From Chloroflexota bacterium (GTDB lineage: Bacteria > Chloroflexota > Anaerolineae > Aggregatilineales > Phototrophicaceae): a stretch of DNA of 64,000 bases. The stretch covers positions 1-64,000 of the forward strand of contig WTGF01000064.1 in assembly GCA_011525385.1 (NCBI GenBank), given 5' to 3'. The first letter of the stretch is position 1; each line of letters starts with the position of its first letter. Below the pieces are notes generated by a model. That model made no database searches, was not told where the DNA came from, and saw only the letters and a program-made list of their open reading frames with translations. A program made the translations under genes and the position numbers. Positions 1-8,334 of the stretch are shown one piece after another.

Positions 1-90
1 CCCTGATGCTTCGGGGAGGGGGCCGGGGGTGGGGTAGAATTTCAACAGCGACCGCTGGATCGCCCGACGCGTAGAAACTGGATGAGTATC

Positions 91-115
91 GGGCGACTCG
101 CCGAGTCGCCCCTAC
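91..115. repeat. GGGGCGA-type hairpin repeat
   Basis: This is an inverted repeat whose arms are GGGCGACTCG and CGAGTCGCCC, followed by CTAC. It is one copy of a dispersed family, 'GTAGGGGCGN..NCGCCC', that recurs near 6620, 6805, 7006, 15861, 37517 and 53762. The rest of bases 1-257 holds no gene I can support, only the ribosome binding site of the next gene. Confidence 0.6.
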
Positions 116-257
116 CAGATCGTTGGTATTTTGGGTTAAGGATCCCATGCCGAGGACTGGCTAAAATTGATTCAACCGAAAAAGATACACTACCGATGAT
201 TCAGTTGAAGTGCCGACGAGTTCGTAGTAAGCTGGAAGTTCTTGGAGGTGAATCCTT

Positions 258-1346
258 ATGCAAATCAATTATCAAGAGCGTCTCGACAGCTTGCTGGAGG
301 GGAGCGGCGCGCATACGGTGGCGATGGTGCCGGGCGAGAACATGGTCTATTTTACCGGCTTGCACTTTCATCTGTCGGAACGTCCGATCGTAGCGCTGTA
401 TAACCGGCAGGGCTTGTCGCTGATCATTCCTGAATTGGAGGTTGCCAAGTTGGAAGCGCGACCTGACCTGGAGGCGCGCCGATTCATGTGGACGGACCGC
501 GATGGTTATGATAACGCCTTTCGAGAGTCGGTCGCGGACTTGGCGCTCAAGGAAAATGCACTTGCCATGGATGGGCAGACACTGCGCCTCTTTGAGTGGC
601 TGGCCTTGAGCAGGGCAGGCGTTTCTGCCGACCAAGCGATTGACGCCGGCGACCTGTTTTTGACCTTGCGGGCGCGCAAGGCGCCAGAAGAAATTGCCAG
701 GATGCGCAAGGCAATCGAAATCAGCGAGAAGGCATTGGAAGCAACTATGAATTGGGCGCGACCCGGGATGACTGAGCGGCAGATCGCCGACAGATTGTCA
801 GCCGAAATGCTGGCGCGCGGCGCGCAGGGAGTGCCATTCTTGCTGGTATTGACTGGTGAGAAGAGCGGCTTGCCACACGGCGATACCGGTGATCGCGTTT
901 GGGGCGAAGATGAATTCCTGCTCATCGACTTCGGCGCGCGCTTCCAGGATTACCCGGCGGATATCACGCGGACCTTTTGCGTCGGGCAGCCGACCGAGCA
1001 AATGCGCGCGATGTATGAAGCTGTATACGGCGCCAACAAGGTTGCCCGCGAATTCGCGCGACCGGGCGTCACTTGCGAAGCGGTGGATCGCGTCGCCCGC
1101 GATGTGATTGAAGCCGCGGGATTGGGCGAGTATTTCATCCATCGTTTGGGGCATGGCCTTGGACTCAGCGTACACGAATTGCCCAATATGGTGGCGGGCA
1201 ATCGACAGGAACTGCTGCCGGGCATGGTCTTCACCATCGAACCGGGCGTCTATATTCCCGGTGTCGGCGGCGTGCGCATCGAAGACAATGTCGCGGTCAC
1301 TGAAGATGGTCTGGATGTCCTGACAAGTTTCCCGCGCGAACTGTAG
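258..1346 (+). CDS. M24 family metallopeptidase (Xaa-Pro aminopeptidase/prolidase-like)
   Basis: This is a cytoplasmic two-metal 'pita-bread' peptidase expected to cut Xaa-Pro bonds. The 362-residue length is normal for short bacterial PepQ/PepP-type enzymes. The N-terminal creatinase-like domain covers about residues 1-130 and the catalytic domain the rest. The five metal ligands can be placed: Asp224 and Asp235 (LIDFG and ADITRTF), His299 (HRLGHGLG), Glu328 (TIEPGVY) and Glu342 (VRIEDN). A GGAGGTG ribosome binding site lies 8 bases before the ATG. A GH5-like gene follows after 17 bases and may be co-transcribed. The substrate cannot be told from sequence, since prolidase and aminopeptidase P share this fold. 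Confidence 0.9.
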   Translation: MQINYQERLDSLLEGSGAHTVAMVPGENMVYFTGLHFHLSERPIVALYNRQGLSLIIPELEVAKLEARPDLEARRFMWTDRDGYDNAFRESVADLALKENALAMDGQTLRLFEWLALSRAGVSADQAIDAGDLFLTLRARKAPEEIARMRKAIEISEKALEATMNWARPGMTERQIADRLSAEMLARGAQGVPFLLVLTGEKSGLPHGDTGDRVWGEDEFLLIDFGARFQDYPADITRTFCVGQPTEQMRAMYEAVYGANKVAREFARPGVTCEAVDRVARDVIEAAGLGEYFIHRLGHGLGLSVHELPNMVAGNRQELLPGMVFTIEPGVYIPGVGGVRIEDNVAVTEDGLDVLTSFPREL

Positions 1347-1363
1347 CCCCTTCGCAATTCCCT

Positions 1364-2440
1364 ATGAGTCTACGCTTTCTTCTGCTGATTCTGTGGAGCA
1401 TGGCGCCCGGCGTCATTTCCCTTGGCGCGGACAATTGCATTGAAGTGACGGATTTGCCTCTATTTGTCGACCCCGATACGCGTCCGTATATTCAGCTTCG
1501 TGATGAGAGCCTTGTAGAGGGCGAAAAGGCCTACAAGGCGCGCGGCATCAACTATTATCCCGCGCGGACACCCTGGCGCCGATTCCTGCTCGAGTCCACA
1601 AGGCGCGATCTGCGGTCGGAGATGCAATTGATCCGCGCTGCCGGATTCAATTCGCTGAGAATCTTCTTGTGGAACGGCGCGCTCTTCCCCTGCCATGATG
1701 CCCCTGGCCGGCCAAGCCCCGCGGCCTTTGAACGCGTGGATCAAATGATGCGCCTCGCGGGTGAACTCGATTTTCGGCTGATCGTGACCTTAAACGATAT
1801 GCCCGATCTTACTGCGCATCCCCTCTATGAAAATCCGTCTCAGGTGCAGGAGCAGACGCGAATCATCGTCAGCCGCTATGCGAGGGCGCCGGCAATTATG
1901 GCCTGGGATCTGCGCAACGAGGGCGATATCGATTATGGATCGCGGAGTATATTGCAGCGACGTTTTCCGCGTGTGCAAGTGCTGGATTGGCTGCGCCAAA
2001 CCGCGGAGTTGGTCCGCTCGATTGACAAGAATCATTTGTTGACGGCTGGCTGGTTAAACGAGGCGCATTCTACCGCGCCCTCTGTCGATTTTGTCAGCTT
2101 TCATCATTGGTCCTCGGCCGCGGACTTGCAACGGCGAATTCGCGAATTGCGGCTTTCGACAGCCAAACCCATCCTGCTGGGAGAGGTGGGTTACAGCAGT
2201 TTCGGCGGTCTGTCCCCGGGGGCGCAGGCGCAGGCTTTGGCCTCCGCAATCTCGGCAAGCGAAAAGGCAGGCTTGTTGGGATGGATGATTTGGACAGCCT
2301 TTGACTTCCCGCGGACGGCGACTTGTTATCCCTCTCCCTGTGAAAGTTCGGACAATCCGGAGCATCACTTTGGTATCTGGGATTCAGACTACCGCCCGAA
2401 ACCGGCGCTGGATGCCATTGGCGGGTATTTGGAGCGATGA
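1364..2440 (+). CDS. Secreted glycoside hydrolase, GH5/cellulase-like (TIM barrel)
   Basis: A predicted exported protein of 358 residues. Residues 1-22 form a hydrophobic signal peptide (MSLRFLLLILWSMAPGVISL). The rest resembles the GH-A clan of (beta/alpha)8 retaining hydrolases. The candidate acid/base is Glu186 in WDLRNEGD and the candidate nucleophile is Glu274 in ILLGEVGY. Other typical segments are KARGINYYP near the start of the barrel, FVSFHHW, and a late aromatic MIWTAFDFP. No carbohydrate-binding module is present. It lies 17 bases after the peptidase gene. The substrate is unknown; mannanase- or cellulase-like activity is possible. The clan assignment is stronger than the family number. 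Confidence 0.75.
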   Translation: MSLRFLLLILWSMAPGVISLGADNCIEVTDLPLFVDPDTRPYIQLRDESLVEGEKAYKARGINYYPARTPWRRFLLESTRRDLRSEMQLIRAAGFNSLRIFLWNGALFPCHDAPGRPSPAAFERVDQMMRLAGELDFRLIVTLNDMPDLTAHPLYENPSQVQEQTRIIVSRYARAPAIMAWDLRNEGDIDYGSRSILQRRFPRVQVLDWLRQTAELVRSIDKNHLLTAGWLNEAHSTAPSVDFVSFHHWSSAADLQRRIRELRLSTAKPILLGEVGYSSFGGLSPGAQAQALASAISASEKAGLLGWMIWTAFDFPRTATCYPSPCESSDNPEHHFGIWDSDYRPKPALDAIGGYLER

Positions 2441-2477
2441 GCCAAGGTGAGAGCGCGCAACTGACAGGGCGGGCGCG

Positions 2478-2981
2478 TCAAGCGCGCATCACCCCGCATA
2501 CCGGCGCCTCCCAGCGCAGGCCGCGGTGCCGGGAGTGCAAACTGTCCAGCGCGACTTTAGCGTCATCGGGAAATGGCGCTCCTCTGCGCCGTATCATGTC
2601 GATATTCATCATGACCACTTCCACTGTCGCCGCCAGTTGCTCGCGCGTATCGTTGATCAGGAAGGCCATCATATAGCCCCGCTTTGGCGATACATCAATC
2701 AAGCGCACATGAACGCTGACCTGATCCCCGGTCAAGATTTCGGCGTAGTATCGGATGTGCTGTTCCAAGGCGAAATTACCGAATTTGTCGGCCGCGGCAT
2801 AAAGCTCGCCCATGCCAACTCGGCGGAGGAATTCGCTCAGCCCCTGTTCGGCCACATGAACGTAGAATTGCACATTCATATGCGAATTCTCATCCATGAA
2901 CGCTGAGGGAATGCGCTGCTGATGCATTCTTTCCAGTTGACGAATATCCTTAAGCGATACCTGCGTTTTCGGCATGGACAA
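2478..2981 (-). CDS. Acyl-CoA thioesterase-like hotdog protein
   Basis: A 4HBT/YbgC-like hotdog-fold protein of about 165 residues, probably a cytoplasmic thioesterase acting on an acyl-CoA-type thioester. The family pattern is visible: a DENSHMNVQFYVH segment with the Asp/His/Asn-Tyr active-site arrangement near residue 31, then a FALEQHIRYYAEILTGDQV strand pair. Two starts are possible. A TTG at 2981 is well spaced from AAGGGA, and an ATG at 2975 gives MPKTQ. A TATAAT box at 3014-3019 on this strand would put transcription just upstream. The gene converges with the GH5-like gene and is divergent from the WD40 gene. The substrate is not predictable. Confidence 0.75.
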   Translation of the reverse strand: MSMPKTQVSLKDIRQLERMHQQRIPSAFMDENSHMNVQFYVHVAEQGLSEFLRRVGMGELYAAADKFGNFALEQHIRYYAEILTGDQVSVHVRLIDVSPKRGYMMAFLINDTREQLAATVEVVMMNIDMIRRRGAPFPDDAKVALDSLHSRHRGLRWEAPVCGVMRA

Positions 2982-3124
2982 TCGGTCCCTTATCGTCGCG
3001 TGAATCCGCCGCCATTATAGCGGCAAATGACGAAACTGCGGGATCAACTTTATGGGTCTGTCATCCCTGCATGTTATAGTTGGTTCTTGTCAGTTATATA
3101 TCGCAAGCGCACAGAACTTGGGAA

Positions 3125-4039
3125 ATGGAACGAATAACTGCCGAAAACCTTGATGCGCTCCAGCCACTGGGCTCGGTCGCCTTCGGCTGGATATCGCAAG
3201 TCTTGTGGTCGCCTTCGGGAGACATGCTGGCGGTCTGCGGCGGCGATGGCATCGCGGTTTACGCGGATGCCTTCGGCGGCCAGCCCAAGTTTCGGCTGAG
3301 AGGGCAAAGCGCTCCCGTTAAGGGAATCGCCTTTGATCCCTCTGGTCTTGGGCTGGCGTCGGTCGGCTCTGATACTGCTCTTAGACTGTGGACATTTCAT
3401 GAAGACGGGCTGCTCGAGCGTAGCAGCGCCTATGGGCACGAGAACTCGGTTGACGATGTGGCCTTCAGCCCCAATGGTTCGCTGATCGCGACTGGGAGCG
3501 CAGATCATACGATTCGCCTGTGGCATCCGACAACCCTGAAAACTGAAAAACTGCTCAGGGGGCATTCCGATGAAGTGACATCTCTGACCTTTGATCGGAG
3601 CGGCCGTGCGCTGTTTTCCGCCGGCCGTGACGGATCCATTCGCGTATGGGATCTCCTGGGGAAGAACGAGAGCGTAGTGCTGGGCAAACATGAGGATTGG
3701 GTGCGTGAGATTGCCCTGGACTCGGCTGGAAGGAATCTGGCTTCGGCTTGCAAGGACGGAACCATTCGCATCTGGAACTTGCGGGTCTCCGCTCCACCGC
3801 AAACCTTGCCAGGGCATCCCGGTGGCGCGGATACCCTCGCATTCTCTCGAGACAGATCGCTATTGGCGAGTGGCGGGCGGGACAATATGTTGCGTTTCTG
3901 GGACCTGTCCACCGGCCGTCTGCGGCATTGCGCGCGCGCCCACACGCGACCTGTCTTGAGCATCGCCCGCAATCCTGCCTGTACGATGTTTGTCTCCGGC
4001 GCCGGCGACAACCGGGCGCTGCTCTGGGCGATCCGCTGA
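3125..4039 (+). CDS. WD40 repeat protein, seven-bladed beta-propeller
   Basis: A protein of 304 residues made almost wholly of WD40 repeats. Seven blades can be counted, each ending in a strand such as LRLW, IRLW, IRVWDL, IRIWNL or LRFWDL, with the usual GH near the start of a blade. This is enough for one closed propeller with no catalytic domain, so it is most likely a protein-interaction platform. I chose the ATG at 3125. The longer frame opens with a TTG at 3080 that coincides with a TATAGT -10-like box (3075-3080). No signal peptide is evident. A strong inverted repeat follows the stop. The partner is unknown. Confidence 0.85.
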   Translation: MERITAENLDALQPLGSVAFGWISQVLWSPSGDMLAVCGGDGIAVYADAFGGQPKFRLRGQSAPVKGIAFDPSGLGLASVGSDTALRLWTFHEDGLLERSSAYGHENSVDDVAFSPNGSLIATGSADHTIRLWHPTTLKTEKLLRGHSDEVTSLTFDRSGRALFSAGRDGSIRVWDLLGKNESVVLGKHEDWVREIALDSAGRNLASACKDGTIRIWNLRVSAPPQTLPGHPGGADTLAFSRDRSLLASGGRDNMLRFWDLSTGRLRHCARAHTRPVLSIARNPACTMFVSGAGDNRALLWAIR

Positions 4040-4040
4040 G

Positions 4041-4080
4041 GCCTTGATGTTGCCATCGGGATTCCTGGCAACATCAAGGC
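4041..4080 (+). terminator. Perfect 15-bp stem hairpin after the WD40 gene
   Basis: The arms 4041-4055 (GCCTTGATGTTGCCA) and 4066-4080 are exact reverse complements with a 10-base loop. It begins one base after the WD40 stop. There is no T-tract on either strand, so it may act as an RNA stabiliser or a Rho-assisted terminator rather than a classic intrinsic one. Confidence 0.55.
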
Positions 4081-4127
4081 GCAATCGTTAGAATGAGTTG
4101 CATCTTGCTTAAGTGAAATGAAGGTGT

Positions 4128-4622
4128 ATGCAGATGAGCCTAGGTACGACTAGCTTAGGGCAAGTGCGGGAGCGTCATATCGGCGTAATGCGCTTGACCT
4201 GCGAGATCTTTAGCCACATTCTTGGCGGCGTGAGCGAAGAACAAGCGCATGATTTGCGCGACGGACCGGATGGCTGGTCCATTGTCGAAATCGTCTGTCA
4301 TTTGCGTGATTTCGACCAGATCTTCCGCAGCCGCGCTGTGATGATGTTGAACACCGATCACCCGAGATTGCCCGCCTATGATCACGAAGGAATGGCTGTG
4401 GAACGGGCATATCAGCAGGAGCAACTCTCGAGCGCCTGCGAGCAGCTTAAAGCGTCACGACGGGAGACCATCGCCTTTTTCGCCTCTCTGACACCGGATC
4501 AATGGGAACGCGATGGCGTCCATCCGGAACGCGACAGCTTCACGATGACCGATGCCGTGATGCAAGTTGGCTTGCACGATTTGGATCATCTGGAACAGAT
4601 CACACGAATTTTGGCGGGATAG
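4128..4622 (+). CDS. DinB-family protein
   Basis: A 164-residue four-helix-bundle protein of the DinB/YfiT superfamily. These proteins bind a divalent metal through three histidines and include thiol-dependent transferases and proteins of unknown role. The histidine pattern is visible: one in EIVCHLRDFDQIF near residue 61 and two in LHDLDHLEQI near the C-terminus. GAAGGTG precedes the ATG. The purine salvage gene follows after 55 bases and may be co-transcribed, but nothing links the two functions. The reaction is not predictable. Confidence 0.8.
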   Translation: MQMSLGTTSLGQVRERHIGVMRLTCEIFSHILGGVSEEQAHDLRDGPDGWSIVEIVCHLRDFDQIFRSRAVMMLNTDHPRLPAYDHEGMAVERAYQQEQLSSACEQLKASRRETIAFFASLTPDQWERDGVHPERDSFTMTDAVMQVGLHDLDHLEQITRILAG

Positions 4623-4677
4623 TGGGCACCGCCGTGACGCAAACACCTGGGATCAGCGAGCAATTAGGAGATTTTTG

Positions 4678-5256
4678 ATGCAGGCATTGATCGAACGTAT
4701 TCGGTCGGAAGGTAAAAACCTCGGTGGCGGCATCCTCAAAGTGGACAGCATCATCAACCATCAGCTTGATCCGCCGCTGATGGAAGACATGGGCAAGGCC
4801 TTTGCCCGGCGCTTTTCGGAGGTAGCGGTTGACCGCATCTTGACCGCTGAGATTTCCGGGATCGCCCCGGCTCTAATGACCGGTATCGAATTGGGAGTAC
4901 CAGTAGTCTACGCGCGCAAGAAAAAGCCCATAACCATGGCTGGTCCCGTGTTTCTGGAAACTGCGCCCAGCCACACCAAGGGTGGCGAAACTCTGCTGCT
5001 GGTAGCGGCGGAATTCCTGCACGCCGGGGAAAACGTCTTGATTATCGATGATTTCCTGGCGACGGGGCAGACCCTGCTGGCCTTGGCGCGCATAGTCTCC
5101 AGCGCAAATGCCAATCTGGTTGGCGTGGGTGTTGTCGTTGAAAAGACCTTTGAAGGCGGGCGCGAGCGCATGTTGGAAAAATACGACATACCGATTCAAG
5201 CCTTGGCTACGATCACCAGTATGGAAGGCGAGACAATCACGGTTCGTGAGATCTGA
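4678..5256 (+). CDS. xpt: Xanthine phosphoribosyltransferase
   Basis: A purine salvage enzyme converting xanthine (possibly also hypoxanthine or guanine) and PRPP to the nucleotide, in the cytoplasm. The 192-residue product matches Xpt in length and pattern. The PRPP-binding loop is VLIIDDFLATGQT around residues 120-132. An N-terminal GGGILKVDSIINHQLDP segment is typical of Xpt rather than adenine phosphoribosyltransferase. I chose the ATG at 4678 because TTAGGAG lies 7 bases upstream; the open frame extends to 4567 but overlaps the DinB gene. No purine riboswitch was recognised in the 55 bases upstream. Confidence 0.88.
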   Translation: MQALIERIRSEGKNLGGGILKVDSIINHQLDPPLMEDMGKAFARRFSEVAVDRILTAEISGIAPALMTGIELGVPVVYARKKKPITMAGPVFLETAPSHTKGGETLLLVAAEFLHAGENVLIIDDFLATGQTLLALARIVSSANANLVGVGVVVEKTFEGGRERMLEKYDIPIQALATITSMEGETITVREI

Positions 5257-5358
5257 GCCCCGCGATTCGGTCGATTAGAGCCGCTCGGCGGCGGCGAATT
5301 TGGGCTACCGCGCTCACAGAAATAATAAACCTCTTCGGCTACCGCAGATCGCGGTTTA

Positions 5359-6423
5359 TTAGAAAAGAGCGACAGCTTGTCCGGTACGGGCGGATTCTTG
5401 CGCGGCAAGGGCGAAGCGCAAGACGTCGCGCCCCTCTTCCCCTGTGAGCTTCGGCGCTTCGCTGGCAAAATAGGCATCAATAAAGTGGCGGGTCGAGTTG
5501 ATAAAGCTGTGTTCCCAGCCGACCGGCATATCCGAGAAGCTGCGCGTCTGCCTGTCCTTGTACATGACCACCGGCGGCAGATCCATCATTTTGCCGTGGC
5601 CCCGTGTCACCCAGATCACGCCTTTAGTACCGGTCAATTCCACACGATCGTCTTGCGCGTATTGCCGCGTATCCAAGACCAGTTCAGGAGAATAAACCGC
5701 TTCAAGGGAGCCATAGCGGTTGTTGGGGAACTTCCACGAGACGATGGCGGGCGCGTCAAGAATCATGCCGGGGGAGACTTCCGTGCTGCCGATCCAGGCA
5801 TGGACCTGCTCCGCCATGCCCATAAAATGCCAACCCAGCGCGAACTTGTGATGACCGTCGTCGAATACCAGCGGACCGCCACCGCATTCCTCCGGATCGT
5901 AGCGCCAAGCCAAGGCGGAATTCGGCACGTCCCACTCTGTCGGGCTGACGCCGGAATTGCTCTTGATGCGGATCGTTAGCAAGTCCCCGATCTCGCCGCT
6001 GTCTATCAGCGCTTTGGCTCGTTGAACAGGTGGATAGAAGATGAAGTTTTCGTAAACCTTGAACAAAACGCCGGCTTGTCGCGTCGCGTCGATCATGGCG
6101 TCGGCTTGCACAACTGTCAATGCCATCGGTTTTTGAACCGACACATGCTTGCCTGCCGCAGCCGCGTCCAGGGTGGCCTGATAGTGCAGGTGATGCGGCA
6201 AGAGGATCTCCACCAGGTCTATGTCATCCAGCGCCAAGAGATCGTTGTAGTCACTGAACATGCGAGAATCCGGCACTCCCCAGGCGCGTCCGCGCGTCCG
6301 TGCCAACTCAATGCTCCGGTCGCAAACCGCCACGATTTCTGTCCGCGGATCATCCAGATAGGCCAGCGCGTGCAAATCCGAAATTCTTCCCGTTCCGATG
6401 AATCCTACGCGAAGTTTGTCCAT
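5359..6423 (-). CDS. Gfo/Idh/MocA family oxidoreductase
   Basis: An NAD(P)-dependent dehydrogenase of 354 residues, acting on a sugar or cyclitol-type substrate. The N-terminal Rossmann fold begins with RVGFIGTGRISDLHA (GxGxxS/A). The family's catalytic-lysine motif, usually EKP, appears as SVQKPMA near residue 99. The C-terminal half has the usual alpha/beta domain, including FDDGHHKFALGWHFMG with histidines expected in the active site. The gene stands alone, convergent with xpt and followed upstream by a repeat-rich gap. The specific substrate cannot be assigned. Confidence 0.85.
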   Translation of the reverse strand: MDKLRVGFIGTGRISDLHALAYLDDPRTEIVAVCDRSIELARTRGRAWGVPDSRMFSDYNDLLALDDIDLVEILLPHHLHYQATLDAAAAGKHVSVQKPMALTVVQADAMIDATRQAGVLFKVYENFIFYPPVQRAKALIDSGEIGDLLTIRIKSNSGVSPTEWDVPNSALAWRYDPEECGGGPLVFDDGHHKFALGWHFMGMAEQVHAWIGSTEVSPGMILDAPAIVSWKFPNNRYGSLEAVYSPELVLDTRQYAQDDRVELTGTKGVIWVTRGHGKMMDLPPVVMYKDRQTRSFSDMPVGWEHSFINSTRHFIDAYFASEAPKLTGEEGRDVLRFALAAQESARTGQAVALF

Positions 6424-7262
6424 CTCAGTCCTCTTGTTGGCTTGCGAAGGGCGATTGTAGCATCATGCGGATTTTTGTAAAATAGCCTGGCCTGGCAGAG
6501 CAATCGCAACAAAGCCAAAATACCTAAAATAAATCCAAAATTTAACCACAGGAGTAGAACCAAGTAAGTCGTGCAACGAAAATTAACCACAGAGAACACA
6601 GAGGGCACAGAGATTTTGATGTAGGGGCGAGCCTTGGCTCGCCCGCAAAACCTAAACGATACGGTGGGCGAGCCATCGGCTCGCCCGTACAACTATTCGG
6701 TTATTTTGGTAGTTTCATTCATATTACAATCATTTTCATTACTTTCTTGGTCGTACTGAGGACACAGAAGTAATTCCAAGTAAGTAATGCGAAAATAAGT
6801 GGCGTGTAGGGGCGACCAAACTGGTCGCCCGATGCCACGATGGCTTGCTTTTTTGGGCGACATACTATGTCGCCCCTACAGATCGTTACTTTTGAAGAAT
6901 TTGTATTACTTTCTTGGTTCTACTGAGGTCACAGAGAAACGCTTCATTTACTTTGTGTTCTTAGTAGTTCCAAGTAAGTAATGAGAATCTGAAAAAGCGA
7001 CGAGTTGTAGGGGCGTTTCGCCGAAACACCCGCAAAATATATTCCTCTGCTGGTTTTTCTCTGCGCTCTCTGCGTCCTCTGTGTTTAGATTTTTGCACGA
7101 CTTACTTGCGTTTACTTTTGTGTCTTTGTGGTGGTCATGCTTTCGACCGGGCAACGAATCGCTTGACTTGCCAGTAATCTGAAATACACCCCGATAATTG
7201 TCCTGCGTTGTCATAGCTTGCGGGTAGATGATACAATAAGATCGGAATCGTCTCTTTTGGAG
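6424..7262. repeat. Cluster of dispersed repeats in a gene-free gap
   Basis: About 840 bases without a credible gene. Three repeat types are interleaved. (1) GTAGGGGCG hairpins: double-hairpin copies at 6620-6692 and 6805-6880 and a single copy at about 7006-7034. (2) An ATTACTTTCTTGG...CCAAGTAAGTAAT inverted module, seen at about 6738-6790 and 6906-6984. (3) ACCACAGAG/ACACAGAG strings (6583-6611, complement near 7050-7085 and 7115-7135). A related composite lies at 15657-16100. Short reading frames here, with products rich in HKDTK-type strings, are translations of the repeats. Confidence 0.75.
6805..6880. repeat. Double-hairpin GTAGGGGCG element, best copy
   Basis: The unit starts TGTAGGGGCGAC and ends GTCGCCCCTACA, so it has terminal inverted repeats. 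It contains two hairpins, GGGGCGACCA/TGGTCGCCC and GGGCGACATA/TATGTCGCCC. The copy at 15861-15934 shares the first hairpin and the following GATGCCA spacer nearly base for base. Confidence 0.7.
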
Positions 7263-7282
7263 ATTCCCGAGCGAGGATCATC

Positions 7283-8254
7283 ATGGCGCTGCAAACTGAT
7301 ACGCACTCGATGAAATTGCTGGATCTTCCTTTGATGCTTCGGCTCAAGCAGAATGCCATCGTTTTGCATAGCGAGCTGGGTTTGACCGAGGACGCGCGAG
7401 GGAGAAACAGCGCCTTGCTCTCTAGCATCGTCTTTCCGCGCGGCTTGCATACGCTCTTGGGTCACGTCGACGACAAGAATGTTGTTGGTCAGTTTCGTTA
7501 TCGCCCGGGCGAATCCAATGCGCATATTGTGTACTTGGCGCCAACACTGGACGACGACGAGGACGATAGCACCTGGCTGCACATGCTCGATGCCATGGCT
7601 GAACAAGCGGGCAAGAACGGCGCGCAGAACCTCGTTGGCGAGGTCGAACTGAGCCACAGGCTTTTTGAGACGATGCGCCGAGCGGGTTACGCGGTGTATA
7701 GCCGGCAGGTGATCTGGCAGCATGGACCGATCGTCGGGGAGCTCCCGTTTGCGGATTTGGAAATCACGCCGGAATCCGAGATGGATCAGATAGGCATCGC
7801 TGCGCTCTTGGGATGTACGATACCGCGCATCATGCAGACGGTCATGGGGCCTTCGGCCGACATGCAAGGATTGGTCTATCGCAAAGATGGCCAGGTGGAA
7901 GCGTACGTCGCCTATTCCGAAGGCAAACACGGTGTTTATCTCTTGCCCTTTTTGCATCCGGAAGTATTAAGCGAGGCGCCGGATATCATTGCCGGCGCAC
8001 TGCTGAAAATCGAGCGTAGTCGCAAGCTGCCGGTCTACATCAGCGTCCGTGGGTATCAAGGCTGGTTGGAAAACGCCATGCTGGATCTGGGCTTCAATCC
8101 CTGGCTGGAGCAAGCAGTGATGGTCAAGCATTTAACCGCAGGCGTACGACAGGCGTCATTCGCGCAAGTTAATTTGAGCGCGAGTGGGAGGCAGAAACCG
8201 GCTGCTAACTTGCAAATGGAATATCTCAACGATAACCTTGCGCTGCGAGAGTGA
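7283..8254 (+). CDS. GNAT-like acetyltransferase-fold protein
   Basis: A 323-residue cytoplasmic protein I recognise only at fold level. The N-terminal 150 residues look like an acyl-CoA N-acyltransferase domain, with NAHIVYLAPTLDDDEDDSTW, a helix, then FETMRRAGYAVYSRQVIW. The C-terminal half looks like a second, divergent copy, with ISVRGYQGWLENAMLDLGF close to a GNAT 'GF' end. The classic pyrophosphate loop is not clear. GAGGA lies 8 bases before the ATG. Upstream is the repeat cluster, and the R3H ATPase gene follows after 80 bases on the same strand. The substrate is unknown. Confidence 0.55.
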   Translation: MALQTDTHSMKLLDLPLMLRLKQNAIVLHSELGLTEDARGRNSALLSSIVFPRGLHTLLGHVDDKNVVGQFRYRPGESNAHIVYLAPTLDDDEDDSTWLHMLDAMAEQAGKNGAQNLVGEVELSHRLFETMRRAGYAVYSRQVIWQHGPIVGELPFADLEITPESEMDQIGIAALLGCTIPRIMQTVMGPSADMQGLVYRKDGQVEAYVAYSEGKHGVYLLPFLHPEVLSEAPDIIAGALLKIERSRKLPVYISVRGYQGWLENAMLDLGFNPWLEQAVMVKHLTAGVRQASFAQVNLSASGRQKPAANLQMEYLNDNLALRE

Positions 8255-8334
8255 AACTGTGCCCGGTTGCCTTTCCCAGCATTTGGATAGATTCAAGCGA
8301 ATCCCGCAATAGCAAAAGGACAAGCCCCGAGTAG

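Noticed and set aside
6948..7214. Open frame with HKDTK-type product
   Set aside because: A translation of the ACCACAGAG/CACAAAGACAC dispersed repeat, not a gene.
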